Source: Microbacterium atlanticum (lineage in GTDB: Bacteria > Actinomycetota > Actinomycetes > Actinomycetales > Microbacteriaceae). From it: a DNA stretch of 64,000 bases. The stretch lies in assembly GCF_015277815.1 (NCBI RefSeq), contig NZ_CP063813.1, positions 930,001-994,000 on the forward strand. Direction: 5' to 3'. A program made the translations under genes and the position numbers. Below the pieces are notes generated by a model. It saw only the letters and a list, made by a program, of their open reading frames with translations. It did not search any database and had not been told where the DNA came from. Below, one piece after another: positions 11,590-19,425 of the stretch. Numbering within the stretch: position 1 is the stretch's first letter; each line of letters opens with the position of its first letter.

Positions 11590-11611
11590 CCCGCGCACCG
11601 GACATCGGAAG

Positions 11612-11654
11612 CGGATGCCTCGCCCCGCGTCTTCGCGGCGGGTCGAGGCATCCG
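11612..11654. terminator. Bidirectional terminator hairpin
   Basis: CGGATGCCTCG (11612-11622) pairs with CGAGGCATCCG (11644-11654), and the enclosed CCCGCG/CGCGG bases extend the stem. It lies between the convergent pckG and ABC exporter genes and uses the GGATGCC word seen in other terminators of the window. Confidence 0.7.
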
Positions 11655-11664
11655 TCGTCCCAGG

Positions 11665-13701
11665 TCAGACGAGCAGCTGGTGCTTCGCGAGGTCGCGGTA
11701 CAGCGGCGTCGTCTGCACGAGCTCGGCGTGGGTGCCCTGCCCGACGACACGGCCCTGCTCGAGGACGACGATGTGGTCGCTGTCGACGACCGTCGAGAGG
11801 CGGTGGGCGATCACGATGAGCGTGCGACCGGCGGCCACGGCGTCGATCGCCTCGCGCATGCGCTGCTCGTTGAGGCCGTCCAGCGACGAGGTGGACTCGT
11901 CGAGCAGCAGGATCGGGGGAGCGGCCAGCAGGGCCCGAGCGATCGCGAGGCGCTGACGCTCCCCGCCCGAGAGCATCACGCCCGACTCGCCGACCGGCGC
12001 GTCGAGCCCCAGCGGGTTGCGGTCCAGCACGTCGCCGAGGTTCACCGCGCGCAGCACCGCCTCGCACTCGGCATCCGACGCCTCCGGCGACGCCAGCCGC
12101 AGGTTGTCGCCGAGCGTGCCGGCCAGGGTGGGGGCGTCCTGCTCGACGTAGCCCAGCTGCGCCCGCAGCGCGTCGCGGTCCAGGGCGCGCACATCCGTCC
12201 CGTTCAGGAGCACCGCGCCGCCGGTGGGGTCGTAGAAGCGCTCGATGAGGGCCAGCGTCGTGCTCTTGCCGGCTCCCGAGGGTCCCACCAGCGCGACGCG
12301 CGCGCCGCGGGGGACCGAGAACGACACGCCGCGCAGCACCTCGCCGTCGGGGATGCCGGATGCCGCGACATCCGTCGCTGCGTCGCCCGGCGAGCCGGCG
12401 CCGTCGCCGAGGCCGATGGTCGACGGGTCGACGTGGGCCGACTCGAGCACCGCGAGCGCCTCGGACTCGGCCTTGCGGCGCGCGGCGACGACGTTCTCGG
12501 GGTAGCGGAACCGCACGTCGCGGAACTCGACTGCGGGCGCCTGCCCGGATTCGATGGGCGCATCCTGCGGGTTCGCAGGCTCCGAGACGGCAGATCGCGT
12601 CATGCGGACGTCGAGACCGGCGGCGATCGTGGCATCGTCCTGCGACTCCGTGGGCAGGTCCAGCACCTCCTGGATGCGCCCCAGCGCCCCGAGCGCCTGG
12701 TTGACCGACGTGATCGCGCCGAAGAACGAGCCCAGCGGGGCGATCAGCATGAACAGGAACATGATGAAGGTCACCAGGCTCGCGATCGACAGCGCGCCGG
12801 TGGCCACCCGGAAGCCGCCCAGGCCGATGACGACGAGCAGCGAGACCTGCAGCGCGATCCCTGCGATCGGCACCACGAGCGCCGACACCTTGGCGATGCG
12901 CACGCCGACCCGGTACGCGTCCGTCGCCTGCGACGTGACCGCCTCGACCTCGCGGGAGGTGGCGCCGGCGGCGCGCACCGTGCGGATCGACCCGACCGCC
13001 CGCTCGACGCCGGAGGCGAGCTCGCCGACCTTCTCCTGCTGCTCGGTCGACGCGGTGCGGATGCGGCCGCTCAGCATCGTCACGCCGACGACCGACACGC
13101 CGATGACCAGCACGATGATGCCGAGCAGCAGCGGGTCGATGACCGCCATGGCGACCAGCGCGCCGACGAAGAGCAGCGCGTTGCCGACCGAGTCGGCGAG
13201 CCCCTGCGTCAGCGCCGCGTAGAGGAGCGTCGTGTCGCTGCCCACGCGGGAGACGAGATCGCCGGTGCGGCGGGCGTCGAACTCGCTGATCGGCAGGCGC
13301 AGGATGCGGGCGATCAGCCGGCGCCGGCTGGAGTAGACCACCGCGGTGCCGGTGCGCTGCAGCAGGTAGTGCTGCCAGCCCGAGACGAGCGACGAGAGCA
13401 CGACGAAGCCCACGAGCGCCCACAGCAGCAGGCCGAGGTCGAGGTTGTTCTGCACGCGCTCGATCACCTGTCCGACCAGCAGCGGCTGCACCAGCATCGT
13501 GAGGGCGCTGAACACGCTCAGCACCGCCACGACCACGAGCGTGCCCCGGTGCTCGAAGAGGAACGGCAGCAGCTGCCGGAACGTCGCGCGCGGTCCCTCC
13601 TGCGCCTTGCCGCGTCGCGTGCGTCCGTCTCGGGCGCGACGGGGGACGGATGCCTCGGCCGGCGGGGCGGCGGAGGCTCGATCGAGTTCGGCGGAGGGCA
13701 T
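11665..13701 (-). CDS. ABC exporter, fused permease-ATPase
   Basis: Half-transporter of 678 residues: a polar N-tail (about 40 residues), six membrane segments (about 50-340), then the nucleotide-binding domain with Walker A GPSGAGKST near residue 472, signature LSGGERQRL, Walker B ILLLDEST and an H-loop in VIAHRLST. It should work as a homodimeric lipid or drug exporter. Odd: about 55 Ala/Asp/Gly-rich residues are inserted in the ATPase domain between RFRYPE and VLRGVSF, just before Walker A. It follows the small HTH gene by 25 bp and is probably its operon partner. Substrate unknown. Confidence 0.88.
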   Translation of the reverse strand: MPSAELDRASAAPPAEASVPRRARDGRTRRGKAQEGPRATFRQLLPFLFEHRGTLVVVAVLSVFSALTMLVQPLLVGQVIERVQNNLDLGLLLWALVGFVVLSSLVSGWQHYLLQRTGTAVVYSSRRRLIARILRLPISEFDARRTGDLVSRVGSDTTLLYAALTQGLADSVGNALLFVGALVAMAVIDPLLLGIIVLVIGVSVVGVTMLSGRIRTASTEQQEKVGELASGVERAVGSIRTVRAAGATSREVEAVTSQATDAYRVGVRIAKVSALVVPIAGIALQVSLLVVIGLGGFRVATGALSIASLVTFIMFLFMLIAPLGSFFGAITSVNQALGALGRIQEVLDLPTESQDDATIAAGLDVRMTRSAVSEPANPQDAPIESGQAPAVEFRDVRFRYPENVVAARRKAESEALAVLESAHVDPSTIGLGDGAGSPGDAATDVAASGIPDGEVLRGVSFSVPRGARVALVGPSGAGKSTTLALIERFYDPTGGAVLLNGTDVRALDRDALRAQLGYVEQDAPTLAGTLGDNLRLASPEASDAECEAVLRAVNLGDVLDRNPLGLDAPVGESGVMLSGGERQRLAIARALLAAPPILLLDESTSSLDGLNEQRMREAIDAVAAGRTLIVIAHRLSTVVDSDHIVVLEQGRVVGQGTHAELVQTTPLYRDLAKHQLLV

Positions 13702-13726
13702 GGGTCTACCTCGTTCGTGAAGGGGC

Positions 13727-13942
13727 TTACCTTCGACCGTACTTCTTGTGGACGGCCTGACGACTCACGCCCAGGGCGCCGGCGATCGCCTGCCACGAGA
13801 AGCCGAGGTTGCGCGCCTTGCGCACCTGCACCTCCTCGGCCCGGGCGAGCTCGCGGCGCACCTCGGCCAGGCGGTGGAGCTCGGCGAGCGGCTCGCGCTC
13901 GCCGGCCGCCCCGATCAGGGTGCGGATCTCGTCGCCGCCCAT
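13727..13942 (-). CDS. Small helix-turn-helix regulator
   Basis: Protein of 71 residues with a coiled, charged N-half (AELHRLAEVRRELARAEEV) and a C-terminal helix-turn-helix (FSWQAIAGALGVSRQAVHKK). The ATG at 13942 has AAAGG about 7 nt upstream; a longer frame to 14056 would run through the promoter region and is rejected. It is the first gene of an operon with the ABC exporter. Two GTCAA-N6-TTGAC sites overlap its own promoter, so it is the natural candidate repressor of both this operon and the divergent ABC-2 exporter. The exact family is not recognised. Confidence 0.8.
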   Translation of the reverse strand: MGGDEIRTLIGAAGEREPLAELHRLAEVRRELARAEEVQVRKARNLGFSWQAIAGALGVSRQAVHKKYGRR

Positions 13943-13987
13943 CGGTCGCCTTTCGGAGTCGGGGTGCCGCACGGCGCGGCATCCGTC

Positions 13988-14031
13988 GTCAACCGTAGTT
14001 GACAAGCGGCGGCGTGTCAACTGATATTGAC
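13988..14031. promoter_or_regulatory. Divergent promoters with two operator copies
   Basis: GTCAA-N6-TTGAC occurs at 13988-14003 and 14016-14031, 28 bp apart. Minus-strand promoter: -35 TTGACA (14020-14015), 17-bp spacer, -10 TACGGT (13997-13992). Plus-strand promoter: -35 TTGACA (13999-14004), 17-bp spacer, -10 TGATAT (14022-14027). Each operator covers one element of both promoters, so a bound repressor would block both directions. Confidence 0.7.
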
Positions 14032-14061
14032 GTGACGGGTCCCGGTGTCGGGGCATGGCGT

Positions 14062-14067
14062 TAGGGT
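14062..14067 (+). promoter_or_regulatory. Second -10 box, leaderless type
   Basis: TAGGGT stands 6 nt before the GTG at 14074, in addition to the upstream promoter ending at 14027. Confidence 0.4.
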
Positions 14068-14073
14068 TGTCCG

Positions 14074-15015
14074 GTGTCCGCCCCCGTGATCACCGCCGCG
14101 AACCTCGTCAAGGCCTACAAGGTCAAGGGCAAGCCCGACTTCCTGGCCGTCGACGGGCTCTCGTTCGAGGTCGCGCCGGGCGAGTCGTTCGGCCTGCTCG
14201 GGCCCAACGGCGCGGGCAAGTCCACGACGATGAAGATGATCGGCGCGGTGTCGACGCGCACGGCCGGCGAGCTCGAGATCCTCGGGCTCGACCCCGACCG
14301 CTACGGGCCCGAGATCCGCTCGCGTCTGGGCGTCGTGCCGCAGCAGGACAACCTCGACGGCGAGCTCAACGCCCGCGAGAACCTCTACATCTACGGCCGC
14401 TACTTCGGGCTGCCCGGCAAGGTGTGCGGCGAGAAGGCCGACGAGCTGCTCGCGTTCGCGGCCCTCGAAGACAAGGCCAAGGCGAAGGTCGACCAGCTCT
14501 CGGGCGGCATGAAGCGCCGGCTCACCATCGCGCGCGGCCTCATCAACGACCCCCGCATCCTGCTGCTCGACGAGCCGACCACGGGCCTGGACCCGCAGGC
14601 GCGGCACGTGCTGTGGGACCGCCTCTTCCGACTGAAGGAGCGCGGCACGACGCTCGTGCTCACGACGCACTACATGGACGAGGCCGAGCAGCTGTGCGAC
14701 CGCCTCATCGTCGTCGACAAGGGGCGGATCATGGCCGAGGGGACGCCGGCATCCCTCATCCGCGACCACTCGAGCCGTGAGGTGCTCGAGGTGCGCTTCG
14801 GCTCCGACCGCAACGAGCAGGTCGCGCCGCAGCTCGAGGGCATCGGCGACCGGGTCGAGGTGCTGCCCGACCGCATCCTCGTCTACGCGCACAACGGCGA
14901 GGAGGCCCTCGAAGCCGTCACGCACCGGGGCCTCCACCCCCTCACGAGCCTGGTGCGTCGCTCGAGCCTGGAAGACGTGTTCCTGCGCCTGACCGGAAGG
15001 TCGCTGATCGAATGA
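14074..15015 (+). CDS. ABC-2 exporter ATP-binding protein
   Basis: ATPase of 313 residues of the DrrA/NodI type. Walker A GPNGAGKST is near residue 43, signature LSGGMKRRLTIARGL near residue 143, and Walker B ILLLDEPTTGLDPQ near residue 165, followed by a C-terminal domain of about 90 residues seen in drug and polysaccharide exporters. The GTG start has no ribosome site but a -10-like TAGGGT 6 nt upstream. Its stop overlaps the start of the first permease (ATGA), so the three genes form an operon. It energises the two membrane proteins that follow; the substrate (drug, lipid or glycolipid) is unknown. Confidence 0.9.
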   Translation: MSAPVITAANLVKAYKVKGKPDFLAVDGLSFEVAPGESFGLLGPNGAGKSTTMKMIGAVSTRTAGELEILGLDPDRYGPEIRSRLGVVPQQDNLDGELNARENLYIYGRYFGLPGKVCGEKADELLAFAALEDKAKAKVDQLSGGMKRRLTIARGLINDPRILLLDEPTTGLDPQARHVLWDRLFRLKERGTTLVLTTHYMDEAEQLCDRLIVVDKGRIMAEGTPASLIRDHSSREVLEVRFGSDRNEQVAPQLEGIGDRVEVLPDRILVYAHNGEEALEAVTHRGLHPLTSLVRRSSLEDVFLRLTGRSLIE

Positions 15016-15893
15016 CCGCGCCACCCGACGACTCGGGCGCGACCGCGACGACGGCGCAGCCGTCGCTGGACGAGCTGCGCGCCGAGGCGCTGCAGTGGGG
15101 CCGCCGGCCCCGGGCGCTGGGCACCTGGTACGTCACCGAGCACATGGTGCGCGCGATGCGCGCCTACGGGTGGACGATCATCGTCGGAGCCCTCGGCCAG
15201 CCGATCCTCTACCTCCTGGGCTTGGCGGTCGGCCTCGCGGCGCTCATCGACGCGCCGATCACCGAGAACGGCGTCGAGGTGTCGTACCTCGTCTTCGTCG
15301 CACCGGCGCTGCTCATGACGGCGGCGATCTCGGTCGCGTCGGAGGAGTTCTCGTACCCGGTGATGGCGGGCTTCAAATGGAGGCGCTACTTCTTCGGCTT
15401 CAGCGCCTCGGCGCTGTCGCCCGGCCAGATCGCCGGCGGCGTCGTGGCCGGCGCGTCGGCGCGGATCCTCCTCGTCGTCGTCGCCTACTACGGGTTCCTC
15501 TGGGTCTTCGGCGCCGTGCCAGACCCGGCGACCGGTTGGCTCACGATCCCCATCGGGCTGCTCGCGGGCCTCGCGTTCGGCATCCCGTACATGGCCTACG
15601 CCGCGTCGATCACCGAGGACAAGGGGCAGATCGCGCTCGTGCAGCGCTTCATCTTCATGCCGATGTTCCTGTTCTCGGGCACGTTCTACCCGCTGGCCAC
15701 GCTCCCGCTGTGGCTGCAGTGGGTCGGGTGGGTCTCGCCGCTGTGGCACGCCACCGAGCTCGGCCGCATGGTCACGTACGGCAAGCCGGCCGAGCCGATC
15801 ATGATCGTCGTGCACATCGGCTACCTGCTCGTGCTGTCGGTCGGCGGGTACCTCGTCGGCCGTCGCCTGTTCGGCAGGAGGCTGGCCGAATGA
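15012..15893 (+). CDS. ABC-2 type permease (NodJ-like), first
   Basis: Membrane protein of 293 residues with a long polar N-tail (about 45 residues) and six membrane segments from about residue 55 to 285. The final segments carry FIFMPMFLFSGTFYPL, a typical ABC-2 permease signature. It overlaps the ATPase gene upstream and the second permease downstream by 4 bp each (ATGA), implying fixed stoichiometry. It probably forms a heterodimeric channel with the next protein. Confidence 0.88.
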   Translation: MTAPPDDSGATATTAQPSLDELRAEALQWGRRPRALGTWYVTEHMVRAMRAYGWTIIVGALGQPILYLLGLAVGLAALIDAPITENGVEVSYLVFVAPALLMTAAISVASEEFSYPVMAGFKWRRYFFGFSASALSPGQIAGGVVAGASARILLVVVAYYGFLWVFGAVPDPATGWLTIPIGLLAGLAFGIPYMAYAASITEDKGQIALVQRFIFMPMFLFSGTFYPLATLPLWLQWVGWVSPLWHATELGRMVTYGKPAEPIMIVVHIGYLLVLSVGGYLVGRRLFGRRLAE

Positions 15894-16732
15894 CCACCGT
15901 CCGGGGCTCTTCGGCGCCCGAGGAGGCGACGGCGCAGGTCCGCCGCGGCGGCGTGCGCGCCCTCTGGGCCGGAAACCCGCAGTCGGTCGTGCAGCGCGGA
16001 CTCCTCGCCGCGCGCTCCTCGAGCTGGGCTGTCGTGCTGTCGGGATTCTTCGAGCCGGTGTTCTACCTGGCCTCGATGGGCATCGGCCTCGGTGCGCTCA
16101 TCGGCGACGTCGAGACCTCCAGCGGGGTCGAGGTGCCGTACGCCGCCTTCATCGCCCCCGCGCTGCTCGCGGTGTCGGCGATGAACGGCGCGATCTACGA
16201 CTCGACGTGGAACGTCTTCTTCAAGCTCAACTACGGCAAGCTCTACGAGGGCATGCTGGCGACCTCGATGGGCCCGCTCGACGTCGCGCTCGGCGAGATC
16301 CTCTACGCGCTGCTGCGCGGGCTGCTCTACGCCACCGGGTTCATGGTCATCATGCAGCTGCTCGGACTGAACCTGGCGTGGACCGCCGTGTTCGCCCTGC
16401 CCGCGGTGCTCCTCATCGCGTTCGGCTTCGCCAGCCTCGGCATGGCGGTCACGAGCTACATGAAGACCTTCCAGCAGATGGACTGGATCAACTTCGTGCT
16501 GCTGCCGATGTTCCTCTTCTCGGCGACGCTGTACCCGATCACGATCTACTCCGAGTGGATCCAGACCATCATCATGGCGTTCCCGCTGTGGCACGGCGTC
16601 GAGCTGATCCGCGGCCTCACCACCGGCATCCTCACCCCGGCGATGTGGTGGCATGTCCTCTATTTCGCCGTCATGATCGCCGTCGGCCTGGTCTTCACCA
16701 CGAAGCGGCTGCGCGCGCTGTTCCTCGATTGA
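15890..16732 (+). CDS. ABC-2 type permease (NodJ-like), second
   Basis: Membrane protein of 280 residues with six segments between about residues 40 and 275; LLPMFLFSATLYPI near residue 210 mirrors the signature of the preceding permease, so the two are paralogues. The ATG at 15890 overlaps the stop of the first permease; the much longer open frame upstream overlaps that gene out of frame and is rejected. Third and last gene of the exporter operon, followed by a large palindrome. Confidence 0.88.
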   Translation: MTTVRGSSAPEEATAQVRRGGVRALWAGNPQSVVQRGLLAARSSSWAVVLSGFFEPVFYLASMGIGLGALIGDVETSSGVEVPYAAFIAPALLAVSAMNGAIYDSTWNVFFKLNYGKLYEGMLATSMGPLDVALGEILYALLRGLLYATGFMVIMQLLGLNLAWTAVFALPAVLLIAFGFASLGMAVTSYMKTFQQMDWINFVLLPMFLFSATLYPITIYSEWIQTIIMAFPLWHGVELIRGLTTGILTPAMWWHVLYFAVMIAVGLVFTTKRLRALFLD

Positions 16733-16766
16733 GCCGCGTGCCCTCCGTGCGGCCATGCCGCTGCGT

Positions 16767-16844
16767 CGAAACCACCCCTTCTCGCCGACTCCATGCGTCT
16801 CGGACGGGCCGGACCGGGTGGTCTCGGCGAGAAGGGGTGGTTCG
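16767..16844. repeat. Palindromic element, family C
   Basis: Arms of 19 bp (16770-16788 and 16824-16842) are exact inverted copies reading AACCACCCCTTCTCGCCGA inwards, with near-symmetry to 16767 and 16844 and a 35-nt loop. It lies between convergent genes with no T-run. It may serve as a terminator, but the long arms and size resemble the REP-like elements near 28.6 kb and 48-51 kb, with different terminal sequence. Confidence 0.65.
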
Positions 16845-16861
16845 GGTGCGGATGCGGGAGG

Positions 16862-18340
16862 TCAGAGCGAGCCGGTGGCTCCCACGCCCAGGTCGGCGTC
16901 GTAGTCCACGTCCTTCGTCTCGGGCGAGAGCAGCAGTGCGATGAAGGTCAGCACCGCCATCGCCGAGAGGTAGAGCCCGACCAGCCACGGGCTGCCGTCG
17001 GCGGCCGCCCACAGGGCGACGGCGACGATCGGCGCGAGCGCCGCGCCGAGGATCGACGACACGTTGTACGAGATCGCCGAGCCGGAGTAGCGGACGTTGG
17101 TCGGGAACAGCTCGGGAAGCACCGCGCCCATCGGGCCGAAGGTCGACCCCATCAGCATGAACCCGAAGATGAGGAACGCCTGCGTCAGGGCACCGGTGAA
17201 CTTCGGATCGAGCTGCGGCGACAGGAAGAGGTTGAACGTCAGCCCGAATACGATGATGAGCCCGGTGACCCACAGCAGCAGGCGGCGGCGGCCGATGGCA
17301 TCGGCGATCGGGCCCGAGAGCAGCGTGAAGATGCCGAAGAACACCACGCCGAGGATCTGCATCAGCACGAAGTCGGTGTAGGCGAAGCCGAGGCCGGGGT
17401 AGAACTGCGCGGCGAACGCCGTCGGGTCGAACGCCGTGCCCGCCGCTTCGGCGGCCCGCTGCGCCGCCGCCGACGCGGTCTCGAGGTCGGCGGCCTTCGT
17501 GCCGTACGACAGCGTGAAGTTCGTCATCAGGTAGAACAGCACGTAGGTCGCCAGCATGATGAAGATGCCGAGGATCAGGTGCCACCAGTGGTGGCGCAGC
17601 ACCGTGCCGAGCGGGAACCTGCGGATCGCGCCCTTCTCCTCGGCCTTCACGAACGTCACGGACTCGACCAGTCGCAGCCGCACCCACAGGCCGATGATGA
17701 CCATCACCGCCGAGAACAGGAACGGCACGCGCCAGCCCCACGCGAGGAAGTCCGCCGAGCGCTGACCCGCGCCCTCGGGGTGGGGGAGCAGGTAGTTGAT
17801 CGCGAGGAACACCGAGTTCGCGATGATGAACCCGAGCGGTGCACCCAGCTGCGGGAACGTGCCGTACCAGGCGCGCTTGCCCTTCGGCGCGTTCTCGGTG
17901 GCCACGAGGGCGGCGCCCGACCACTCGCCGCCGAGTGCGAAGCCCTGGAAGAGCCGCAGGACGAGCAGCAGCACGGCCGCCCACACACCGATCTCGTTGA
18001 AGGTGGGGAGGCATCCGATCAGGAAGGTCGCGATGCCCATCGTGAGCAGCGACGCGACGAGGGTCGCCTTGCGCCCGAAGCGGTCGCCGAAGTGGCCGAA
18101 GACGATCGCGCCCAGCGGACGCGCGATCATCGCGGCGCCGAAGACGCTGAACGACAGCAGGAGCGAGGTCGTGTCGTTGCCGGTGGGGAAGAAGAGGATG
18201 GGGAAGACCAGGACGGCGGCGGTCGCGTAGACGTAGAAGTCGTAGAACTCGATCGTGGTGCCGACGAGGCTCGCGGTGATGACGCGAGAGCGGGGATTGG
18301 CGGGAGCCGCGGCGGTGGCGGCGTCGGAGCGGGAAGTCAT
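16862..18340 (-). CDS. MFS transporter, MHS (metabolite:H+ symporter) family
   Basis: Transporter of 492 residues with 12 predicted membrane segments and a wide loop between segments 5-6. The start (SLVGTTIEFYDFYVY near residue 25) and LRLFQGFALGGEWSGAAL near residue 125 are hallmarks of the MHS group, which imports organic acids such as shikimate, 2-oxoglutarate or proline with protons. The ATG at 18340 has AGGTG about 6 nt upstream; a start 20 codons earlier lacks a site. Monocistronic. Substrate cannot be told from the sequence. Confidence 0.88.
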   Translation of the reverse strand: MTSRSDAATAAAPANPRSRVITASLVGTTIEFYDFYVYATAAVLVFPILFFPTGNDTTSLLLSFSVFGAAMIARPLGAIVFGHFGDRFGRKATLVASLLTMGIATFLIGCLPTFNEIGVWAAVLLLVLRLFQGFALGGEWSGAALVATENAPKGKRAWYGTFPQLGAPLGFIIANSVFLAINYLLPHPEGAGQRSADFLAWGWRVPFLFSAVMVIIGLWVRLRLVESVTFVKAEEKGAIRRFPLGTVLRHHWWHLILGIFIMLATYVLFYLMTNFTLSYGTKAADLETASAAAQRAAEAAGTAFDPTAFAAQFYPGLGFAYTDFVLMQILGVVFFGIFTLLSGPIADAIGRRRLLLWVTGLIIVFGLTFNLFLSPQLDPKFTGALTQAFLIFGFMLMGSTFGPMGAVLPELFPTNVRYSGSAISYNVSSILGAALAPIVAVALWAAADGSPWLVGLYLSAMAVLTFIALLLSPETKDVDYDADLGVGATGSL

Positions 18341-18518
18341 TGTCACCTGGGGAGTGCGAAGCGGAGCATCCGGGTGGGATGCGGTGGTGGGCGACCGCAC
18401 GGCGCAGGGTCATGCGTCAGGCGGCACTGCACGGGGATCACCGTGAGTCCGGGTGTGGTCGCCCGGGCACGAGGACCAAGCCTACTCCCGCAGCGCGGCT
18501 CGGGTCCGGGAACGGGAA

Positions 18519-18552
18519 AGCGGATGCCGCGACCTGTGCCGCGGCATCCGCT
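18519..18552 (-). terminator. Terminator-like hairpin
   Basis: AGCGGATGCCGCG (18519-18531) and CGCGGCATCCGCT (18540-18552) are exact 13-bp inverted arms with an 8-nt loop, just after the stop of the minus-strand membrane protein at 18566. No U-run. Confidence 0.65.
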
Positions 18553-18565
18553 CGAGAGTCCCGGG

Positions 18566-18919
18566 TCAGCGCCAGAGCACCGCGATCGCGGCGTTGGCGA
18601 AGGTGAGGATGCCGATGCCCCAGAAGATCGCCGGCGGGACCGAGCCGGACTTCCGCTGGCGCGCGGCTCCGACGCCCAGCAGCGCGCCGATGATCAGCAG
18701 GATGACGAGCTTCGTCCCGATCTTGGCGTAGTTGAGATCGCCCTCGATGCCCCACGGCGCGGCGAGGATGAGGCCGGCGACACCCGCGATCGCGAGGCCC
18801 CAGTGCATGAGACGGGTGATGTGGTGCCGCCCGTTCACCAGTTCGACGACCCAGGCGCCGAAGAGGATCGCGAAGCCGACGAGGTGGACGAGCACGACGA
18901 CATGACGGAGGATTTCCAT
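18566..18919 (-). CDS. Conserved four-helix membrane protein
   Basis: Unrecognised 117-residue protein with four hydrophobic segments (about residues 5-27, 38-57, 66-83 and 95-115) and short polar loops (NGRHHITRLMHW, RQRKSG). TAGGCT stands 6 nt before the ATG, so the mRNA is probably leaderless. A hairpin with 13-bp arms follows. It lies 29 bp downstream of ribH on the same strand and could receive read-through from the riboflavin operon, but it has its own promoter-like box. Function unknown. Confidence 0.65.
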   Translation of the reverse strand: MEILRHVVVLVHLVGFAILFGAWVVELVNGRHHITRLMHWGLAIAGVAGLILAAPWGIEGDLNYAKIGTKLVILLIIGALLGVGAARQRKSGSVPPAIFWGIGILTFANAAIAVLWR

Positions 18920-18925
18920 GCCATC

Positions 18926-18931
18926 AGCCTA
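18926..18931 (-). promoter_or_regulatory. -10 box, leaderless type
   Basis: On the minus strand TAGGCT stands 6 nt before the ATG at 18919, in the 29-bp gap after ribH. Confidence 0.5.
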
Positions 18932-18948
18932 TCTGAAGGTTGCTCATC

Positions 18949-19425
18949 TCACTGTCGAAGCGCGCGCAGCACGAGGGCGGTGCGCAGTGCGGCGTCGGCT
19001 GCTTCGAAGCCCTTGTCCTCCTTCGACCCCTCCAGCCCCGCGCGGTCGATGCCCTGCGCCTCGTCGTCGAGCGTGAGCACGCCGAAGCCCACGGGCTTGC
19101 CGGTGTCCAGCGCCACCCGCGTGAGGCCGTCGGTCGCCGCGTTCGAGACGAAGTCGAAGTGCGGTGTGCCGCCCCGGATGATGACGCCCAGCGCGACGGC
19201 TGCGTCGGCGCCGGCATCCAGCGCCGCCTTCGTCACCACCGGCAGCTCGAAGGAGCCCGGCACGCGGACCAGCCGCCACGTGGCGCCCGACGCCTCGAGC
19301 GCGCGCTCGGCGCCGGCGATGAGGCCGTCGGTGATGGTGTCATGCCAGGTTCCCGCCACGACGACCACGTCCAGGCCCGCCGCGTCGATCGTGTCCGCCG
19401 TCTGCGGAGCGCCTCTGCCGCTCAT
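18949..19425 (-). CDS. ribH: 6,7-dimethyl-8-ribityllumazine synthase
   Basis: Lumazine synthase of 158 residues, normal length, condensing 5-amino-6-ribitylamino-uracil with 3,4-dihydroxy-2-butanone 4-phosphate. Visible motifs are VVVVAGTWHDTITDGLIAGA near residues 20-40, VPGSFELPVVTKAA near residue 55, and GVIIRGGTPHFDFV near residue 80, where His of PHFDFV is the catalytic base. The ATG at 19425 has AAGGAG 7 nt upstream and overlaps the ribBA stop (ATGA). Last gene of the rib operon. It should assemble into a 60-subunit or pentameric cage with riboflavin synthase. Confidence 0.95.
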   Translation of the reverse strand: MSGRGAPQTADTIDAAGLDVVVVAGTWHDTITDGLIAGAERALEASGATWRLVRVPGSFELPVVTKAALDAGADAAVALGVIIRGGTPHFDFVSNAATDGLTRVALDTGKPVGFGVLTLDDEAQGIDRAGLEGSKEDKGFEAADAALRTALVLRALRQ

